DNA of 9,657 nt from Roseburia sp. CAG:309. GTDB taxonomy: Bacteria; Bacillota; Clostridia; Lachnospirales; Lachnospiraceae. Location: contig FR894013.1 in the NCBI GenBank assembly GCA_000434115.1, positions 34,753 to 44,409 of the forward strand, in the 5' to 3' direction. Made by a program: the position numbers and the translations under genes. A model generated the notes under the pieces. It saw only the letters and a list, made by a program, of their open reading frames with translations. It did not search any database and had not been told where the DNA came from. Below, piece by piece: positions 6,501 through 9,657 of the stretch (positions are counted from its first letter, which is position 1; every line of letters starts with the position of its first letter).

Positions 6501-7468
6501 TTCTGCTCTGTCAGAGCGGAAAGACTTGTTTGCAGCTGGGTAAGAGAGGTTTTTGTCGCAGTCAGCGTCTTAATAGTTGCCTGAAGGCTTGCTTTCTGCG
6601 TACTGATCTGTGCCAGCCCGGTCTTTAACTGCTTTTCTGCCGTTTTCAGTTCTTTTTCTTTGGATTCGATCGTCTTCAAATTGGCGTTGATCGTCTCCAG
6701 TGTCTTTTTCATCTTTTCCGAGGACTGATTTAACTTTGCTTCCCCTTTTGCCAATTTATCAGCCGCCTGATCCTGCTTGTCGGATAACGTATCTTTTCCG
6801 TCCTGAATCTTATTTTTATTCTTTTCAATCTTATCGGAAGCATCCTGAAGTTTTCCATCGATCGCGTCCTGAACTTTCCGGTTCATTTCCTTGATCTTGT
6901 CTTCCTGAATAATAACTTCGATCTTTTTATCCACTTCCCCGGAAGCACTGACAGAAGCCACACCTTCTACACTTTCCAGTTCCGGTATAATATCATTTTC
7001 GGCTTTTTCCGTAACACCGACACTATCCATATTGTCGTAATCAAGCGCCGCTACCATGATCGGCATCATATCCGGATTGATCTTCATGATCGTCGGATTT
7101 CCGATGCTGTCATCCCACTGTGCGGAAACGGTATCCAGACTCTCGCGCATATCGATCGTTGCGGAATTCATATCTGTATTTTCATTAAATTCCAAGATAA
7201 CAACCGACATATTACTATTGGAAACCGAAGATACCTGTTTCATATTGGTAATACTTGCCATTGCCTGTTCCACCGGCTTTGTCACTGCCGTTTCAATTTC
7301 TTCCGGACTTGCTCCCGGATATGTCGTCATAACGATGGCATACGGAAATTCCATGTCCGGCATAAGATCCGTACTCATGTTGCTGAATGACAGGATGCCA
7401 AGCACGATTACTAACACCACTGCCACGAGAACCGTATAAGGTTTTCGTACACTAAGTTTTGATAACAT
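3506..7468 (-). CDS. RND-superfamily transporter (AcrB/SwrC-like) with a large coiled-coil insertion, 1320 aa
   Basis: This is an inner-membrane RND pump, which would use proton flow to export amphiphilic or other compounds; the substrate is unknown. The fold is complete: TM1 at about residues 12-30, a first extracellular porter region (31-620), TM2-TM6 (about 622-778), TM7 (about 808-828), a second porter region (829-1140) and TM8-TM12 (about 1143-1302). Family landmarks are LMPDMEFP, TTYPGASPEEIE, LVDNSVVVIENI in TM4 and IIVNNGIVLVDYINQL in TM10. The length exceeds AcrB (1049) and B. subtilis SwrC because of an inserted coiled coil at about 197-484. AcrB Asp407/Asp408/Lys940 correspond to Asp690/Asn691/Asn1214; I recall such substitutions from other non-AcrB RND branches, so this does not mean loss of function. 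The start ATG at 7468 has AAGGAGG 6 bases upstream. It seems monocistronic, with no adaptor or regulator gene beside it. Confidence 0.93.
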   Translation of the reverse strand: MLSKLSVRKPYTVLVAVVLVIVLGILSFSNMSTDLMPDMEFPYAIVMTTYPGASPEEIETAVTKPVEQAMASITNMKQVSSVSNSNMSVVILEFNENTDMNSATIDMRESLDTVSAQWDDSIGNPTIMKINPDMMPIMVAALDYDNMDSVGVTEKAENDIIPELESVEGVASVSASGEVDKKIEVIIQEDKIKEMNRKVQDAIDGKLQDASDKIEKNKNKIQDGKDTLSDKQDQAADKLAKGEAKLNQSSEKMKKTLETINANLKTIESKEKELKTAEKQLKTGLAQISTQKASLQATIKTLTATKTSLTQLQTSLSALTEQKQALETQIAAVGENAELKSQLDAVNTQLTVMQQKLTEQGMTQDDLPGKITEVDAGLTKAQEGMQTITAQEKKLAASKKQLKSGKKKIAAGKAKLLDAKDKLEKGQISVEEAKNEISKQKVLVAIKLSVAEVQVNTGESKLDEAEKQLKDSKKTTKEGADLKKIITKSMVENILKAENFDMPAGYITDNEASYLVKVGEKVENQKDIENLVICDMGFDDLDPIRLSDVADIAVTDNSEDVYTMVNGNPAVALTMEKATGYSTGDVTKRLESRLDQLEKDNEGLHTTVLMNQGLYIDLVVNSVVDNLLYGALFSIIILLLFLKDLRPTFIVACSIPLSVVAAVVLMYFSGVTLNVISLSGLALGVGMLVDNSVVVIENIFRLRNEEGYSIKEASIEGAKQVGGAILASTLTTICVFAPIVFTEGITRQLFTDLALTLAYSLLASLVVALTLVPAMSQGMLRKVKDNPNKLIIKIQNLYGKVLSVLLHKKIFVLLGALVLLVAFALLSVSRGTAFMPEMRSTQMTATISIPKDDDTMSKQDLYEKSNEVMDQFLKVDGVETVGAMSGGGGMMSMMSGGSDSISVYMLLNEDNKRSNQDIKKEMEEKVKDIPCDVSIEASAMDMSSMFGSGITMRIKGKDLDKLQKISEGIMKQLDGVEGITEITNGMEDASQEFRITVKKDKAMEYSLTVAQVFQQINARVKDASSATTLSTDTEDLDVYVSDEKDEKLKRSDIEKMKIEYTDSQTQKTKKVKLSKIADFSMADTPSSINRINQTRYMTVSLTLGDDYNVGLVSNDVHAVLDKYEMPSGYELEFTGEDETINESIKQVALMFIVGVIFMYLIMVAQFQSLLSPFIILFTIPLAFTGGFMGLWISGSEVSVIALIGFVMLSGIIVNNGIVLVDYINQLRERGMTKYEAIVEAGKTRLRPILMTALTTILGLLPMIISSDSGSDMIRPMSIVTIGGLIYGTLLTLFVVPCIYAILNRKKDRAMQEEIEKKSEK
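6017..6880 (-). other. Coiled-coil insertion domain within the RND transporter (about residues 197-484)
   Basis: This part of the reading frame encodes about 288 residues rich in Lys, Gln, Ala, Leu and Ser, with almost no aromatic residues and no Cys or Trp. Hydrophobic positions recur with heptad- or hendecad-like spacing. Related short units return at intervals: EKQLKTG (278-284), KKQLKSG (399-405) and EKQLKDS (466-472). Helix-breaking stretches at AVGENAE (332-338) and GMTQDDLPGK (361-370) suggest a turn near the middle, hence an antiparallel hairpin with arms of roughly 130-145 residues. Flanking sequences align with AcrB on both sides of its residues near 190-200 (KIEVIIQEDKIKEMN before, ENFDMPAGYI after), which places the insertion at the start of the docking domain. 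Confidence 0.8.
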
Positions 7469-7474
7469 CGTAAT

Positions 7475-7481
7475 CCTCCTT
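7475..7481 (-). promoter_or_regulatory. Strong ribosome binding site of the RND transporter gene
   Basis: AAGGAGG on the minus strand is a full match to the anti-SD consensus and lies 6 bases from the ATG at 7468, which supports that start. Confidence 0.8.
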
Positions 7482-7502
7482 ACAAGATGCTTTGCTAATT
7501 AT

Positions 7503-7515
7503 TTAACCATGTTAA
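7503..7515. promoter_or_regulatory. Short palindrome in the RND gene leader, possible operator
   Basis: TTAAC-CAT-GTTAA is a perfect 5-base inverted repeat about a 3-base centre. It lies about 12-24 bases downstream of the predicted transcription start and upstream of the ribosome site. Position would suit a repressor site. At this length and AT content chance is a real alternative. Confidence 0.3.
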
Positions 7516-7533
7516 GTTTTTTTATAGTTTAAG

Positions 7534-7561
7534 AGTATAGCATATTGTATTCATTTGTCAA
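7534..7561 (-). promoter_or_regulatory. Predicted sigma-A-type promoter of the RND transporter gene
   Basis: On the minus strand a perfect -35 box TTGACA (7561..7556), a 16-base spacer and a -10 box TATACT (7539..7534, 5 of 6) predict a start near 7527 and a leader of about 60 bases. It begins about 15 bases after the stop codon of the glycerophosphotransferase gene. The rest of the 108-base gap (7469-7576) shows no clear terminator for that upstream gene. Confidence 0.75.
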
Positions 7562-7576
7562 GGTGATTCTCAATAT

Positions 7577-8728
7577 TTATTTTAAATGATACTCTTTTTC
7601 TAACAGATTTACGATTGATTTCGCCGAATTTCCGGCATTTTTCGTATGATATTTCTCTTTTGCCTGCATTCTTTCCCCGTGGGTACTGTCCACTCCGTCT
7701 GCCATCTCTTTTAAAAATGAAGAAAGCTGCGAAAATGTTTCAATATAAAATCCCTTGACTGCTTCCTTATAATCTGCAAAAGCCAGCGTAAAATGGGTAA
7801 AATATTCTTCCCGGTCCGCAATCGTAAGGGCGATCGGTCGGTCGGTCAGCAGATAGTCAAAATAAACGGAAGAATAATCCGTGATCAATGCATCGGTCTG
7901 TGCCAGAAGTTCATATAAAGTACATTCCAGCGAGGTCAAAAAAGCATCGTCGGCGATCCGGATATGAGGAAGTTCTTCCTTCTGAAATACGCTGAGATCC
8001 TGCACCGGATGCGGACGGAACAATAACAACATATTATTTTCAGCAAGCTGTTCTTCTAACTGCTGTAGCTCCTCTTTGGTCTCCACGCACGGCATCCCAT
8101 ACGGATACACATGCTTTAACCCCTTTTCCTCATGAGCACGATGCTGTCGGTAGGTCGGCATCCAAAAAATAATTTTACAATATTTTTCCTTTTCTTTGTT
8201 CCATTTGGGAATTTCTTTTGTATGAACCAGAACGTCATTGCGGGGATATCCCAGAGGGCACAGCACTTCTTCCGGCACCCGGATCTGTGTTTCAAAAATA
8301 TCATACCAAAACGGAGACTGCACCATATAACGGTCACACTCTCCAAATTTTCTGCTGTATTCCAGATCAATCTTAATCGGCATTCCATGTCCGAGATGAA
8401 ATCGAATCTGTCCTTTTCTTCTCTTCTTCACAAACGAATTGCAGTCCAGTATATAGCGGCTGGTGTTCAACACATACGCCCGGCGGAGCATCTCTCGAAA
8501 TCCCGAAGGCTGGTTTTCAAAATAGAAAACGCCCTCCGGCAGATTCCAGTTCGGCTTTCCCGGAAAGGTCTTCATCCAGTACATTCTGTATTTTTTATGA
8601 TAGCCGCGGCGTAACAATTCTTCATACACGGCATACGTATTGTCGGAAAGATCCGGATGGCTTTCCAATACAAATGCTTTCCGCAGCGGCAGCAGCCGCA
8701 TGACACCAAGCAGACATTTCTTAATCAT
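7577..8728 (-). CDS. CDP-glycerol:glycerophosphotransferase family protein (TagB/TagF-like), 383 aa
   Basis: Enzymes of this family move glycerol phosphate from CDP-glycerol to a lipid-linked glycan acceptor on the inner face of the membrane, in teichoic-acid or related polymer synthesis. The signs are an N-terminal basic, hydrophobic segment (MIKKCLLGVMRLLPLRK) followed by FVLESHPDLSDNTYAVYEEL, then HGMPIK with the probable catalytic His114, GYPRND (160-165), WMPTYRQ (about 189-195), LLFRPHP with His240, and ALITDYSSVYFDYLLTDRPI (about 280-299). The order and spacing match the Glyphos_transf domain. Length is close to the single-domain TagB primase, not the two-part TagF polymerase, but substrate cannot be read from this. 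The ATG at 8728 has AGAGGG 6 bases upstream; an ATG-type extension to 8770 would overlap the upstream gene by 50 bases. The 8-base overlap with the dehydratase gene suggests coupled translation. Confidence 0.9.
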   Translation of the reverse strand: MIKKCLLGVMRLLPLRKAFVLESHPDLSDNTYAVYEELLRRGYHKKYRMYWMKTFPGKPNWNLPEGVFYFENQPSGFREMLRRAYVLNTSRYILDCNSFVKKRRKGQIRFHLGHGMPIKIDLEYSRKFGECDRYMVQSPFWYDIFETQIRVPEEVLCPLGYPRNDVLVHTKEIPKWNKEKEKYCKIIFWMPTYRQHRAHEEKGLKHVYPYGMPCVETKEELQQLEEQLAENNMLLLFRPHPVQDLSVFQKEELPHIRIADDAFLTSLECTLYELLAQTDALITDYSSVYFDYLLTDRPIALTIADREEYFTHFTLAFADYKEAVKGFYIETFSQLSSFLKEMADGVDSTHGERMQAKEKYHTKNAGNSAKSIVNLLEKEYHLK

Positions 8729-9657
8729 TTGCGTCCCTCTTCTTTCCCTCGGATTTGCGGCTGTTCTCATAAAAATTAGAAAGTTTTTTATCGATCACTT
8801 TCTTATCTTTCTTTGTATTTTTGTTCCGATACTGATACGTCGGCACCATATCCGCAATGATTTCTTTCATATTTGGCACTTCACTGTATGCCTCTTCATA
8901 AAGGATCTGAAGACGGTCAAAAAATTCATTTTCATCAAATTCAAGCGGCTTTCCGATATGGATCAATTCGTTTTCGGTCTGTGTCAGTCCCTCTTCATCC
9001 ATCAAAATCTCTTCATATAATTTTTCTCCGGGGCGAAGACCGGAATACACGATTTTGATATCCTCATCCGGTACATACCCGGACAATTTAATGAGGTTTC
9101 GCGCAAGATCATCAATTTTTACCGGCTCTCCCATGTCAAGGACAAAAATCTCGCCTCCTTTGGCAAAAGCCCCTGCCTGAAGGACAAGGGATACTGCCTC
9201 CGGAATCGTCATAAAATAACGGATGATACGCTTGTCAGTAACCGTTACCGGGCCACCCTCTTCAATCTGTTTTTTAAACAGCGGAATTACACTTCCATTG
9301 CTTCCCAGTACATTTCCAAAACGAACTGCCACAAATTCTGTCGAAGACTGGCGGCTGAGCCCCTGTACGATCATTTCACAGATTCTCTTGGATGCCCCCA
9401 TAATATTCGTTGGGTTCACCGCCTTATCGGTGGAGATCAATACAAATTTGCTCGTACCGTATTTATCCGCAGCCAGCGCCACTTTATACGTACCAAATAC
9501 GTTGTTTTTGATTGCCTCATTCGGGCTGTCTTCCATCAATGGCACATGCTTATGTGCAGCAGCATGATACACGATATCCGGATGATACGTGGCAAATACC
9601 TGATCTACACGGCTGGTATTACGCACAGATCCGATCAGCACTTCCAGATGCAGATAC
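8721..9657 (-). CDS. CapD/WbpM/PglF-type NDP-sugar 4,6-dehydratase, C-terminal part
   Basis: The reading frame is open to the right edge (first full codon at 9656), so 311 codons of a longer gene are seen. The family removes water from UDP-GlcNAc or a similar sugar nucleotide to give a 4-keto-6-deoxy sugar for surface glycans. Motifs are PDIVYHAAAHKHVPLMEDSP and NNVFGT of the extended SDR fold, LISTDKAVNPTNIMGASKR, RFGNVLGSNGSVIPLFKKQI, RYFMTIPEAVSLV and GLRPGEKLYEEIL. The usual SDR YxxxK is MGASK here (Met86 and Lys90 in window numbering), as in the long membrane-anchored CapD/WbpM/PglF group. The missing N-terminus therefore probably holds transmembrane helices and the glycine-rich NAD-binding loop. 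The last 35 residues or so form a Lys/Asn/Asp-rich tail. A GTG at 9641 is internal, not the start. It is followed by the glycerophosphotransferase gene with an 8-base overlap. Confidence 0.92.
   Translation of the reverse strand, partial: YLHLEVLIGSVRNTSRVDQVFATYHPDIVYHAAAHKHVPLMEDSPNEAIKNNVFGTYKVALAADKYGTSKFVLISTDKAVNPTNIMGASKRICEMIVQGLSRQSSTEFVAVRFGNVLGSNGSVIPLFKKQIEEGGPVTVTDKRIIRYFMTIPEAVSLVLQAGAFAKGGEIFVLDMGEPVKIDDLARNLIKLSGYVPDEDIKIVYSGLRPGEKLYEEILMDEEGLTQTENELIHIGKPLEFDENEFFDRLQILYEEAYSEVPNMKEIIADMVPTYQYRNKNTKKDKKVIDKKLSNFYENSRKSEGKKRDAND
8735..8740 (-). promoter_or_regulatory. Ribosome binding site of the glycerophosphotransferase gene
   Basis: AGAGGG on the minus strand lies in the last codons of the dehydratase gene, 6 bases from the ATG at 8728. 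This supports that start over the in-frame one at 8770. Confidence 0.6.

Noticed and set aside
6129..6584. Plus-strand open frame of 151 codons, Cys/Ser/Phe-rich
   Set aside because: It lies opposite the coiled-coil part of the transporter gene; its composition is the complement of Lys/Gln/Ala codons and no ribosome site or motif supports it.
6017..6880. Coiled-coil insertion as a mobile element or recent foreign DNA
   Set aside because: It is in frame, has no terminal repeats or target duplication that I could see, and blends into conserved porter sequence on both sides.
7056..7439. Plus-strand open frame with hydrophobic stretches
   Set aside because: It mirrors the N-terminal part of the transporter gene; the apparent hydrophobic character follows from the opposite strand's codons.
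8132..8614. Plus-strand open frame of 160 codons
   Set aside because: It is antisense to the glycerophosphotransferase gene, which has clear family motifs across the same stretch; no ribosome site or recognisable domain.
8729..8770. Extended start at 8770 for the glycerophosphotransferase
   Set aside because: It would overlap the dehydratase by 50 bases and add an unfamily-like Arg-rich segment; the ATG at 8728 has a good AGAGGG site.
1..9657. CRISPR arrays, tRNA or rRNA genes, riboswitches and insertion sequences
   Set aside because: No regularly spaced repeats, tRNA-like cloverleaf ends, long leaders or transposase motifs were seen; intergenic space is too small for most of these.

Overview
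The window looks like a chromosomal segment of a low-to-mid-GC Gram-positive bacterium, most likely a clostridial Firmicute of the Lachnospiraceae type. This is inferred from strong AGGAGG-type ribosome sites, sigma-A-like promoters, a CDP-glycerol glycerophosphotransferase (teichoic-acid-type chemistry), glutamate racemase next to an M23 peptidase, and an RND pump without the usual Gram-negative partners. I saw no mobile element, CRISPR array, tRNA or rRNA. Every convincing gene lies on the minus strand, so transcription runs right to left. No gap without a gene exceeds about 110 bases.

Right end (about 9657 to 7577): a sugar-nucleotide 4,6-dehydratase of the CapD/WbpM/PglF type, cut by the window edge, overlaps by 8 bases a CDP-glycerol:glycerophosphotransferase family gene. 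Together they look like the end of a cell-surface glycopolymer operon.

Middle (about 7576 to 3506): a free-standing RND transporter gene of 1320 codons with its own promoter and a strong ribosome site. Its most striking feature is an in-frame insertion of roughly 290 residues, rich in Lys, Gln and Ala and predicted to be coiled coil. It lies where AcrB begins its docking (funnel) domain, so it would project away from the membrane into the cell wall. Two methionine-rich loops and an Asp/Asn, Asn/Asn version of the proton-relay residues are also visible. No membrane-fusion protein, outer-membrane factor or regulator gene lies beside it.

Left part (3505 to 1): a compact five-gene operon led by murI (glutamate racemase), followed by a membrane-anchored M23 peptidase that starts at TTG inside the end of murI, a small two-helix membrane protein of unknown function, an RluA-family pseudouridine synthase that probably starts at GTG, and a DJ-1/PfpI family protein cut by the left edge. 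A 35-base stretch after the pump stop codon holds a near-consensus promoter for this operon. Immediately after it, at the predicted transcription start, lies a perfect 11-bp inverted repeat with a T-run. It could be the pump terminator, a 5' stem-loop of the murI mRNA, an operator, or more than one of these. The operon joins peptidoglycan precursor supply (D-glutamate) with a wall hydrolase, then genes of RNA modification and stress type.
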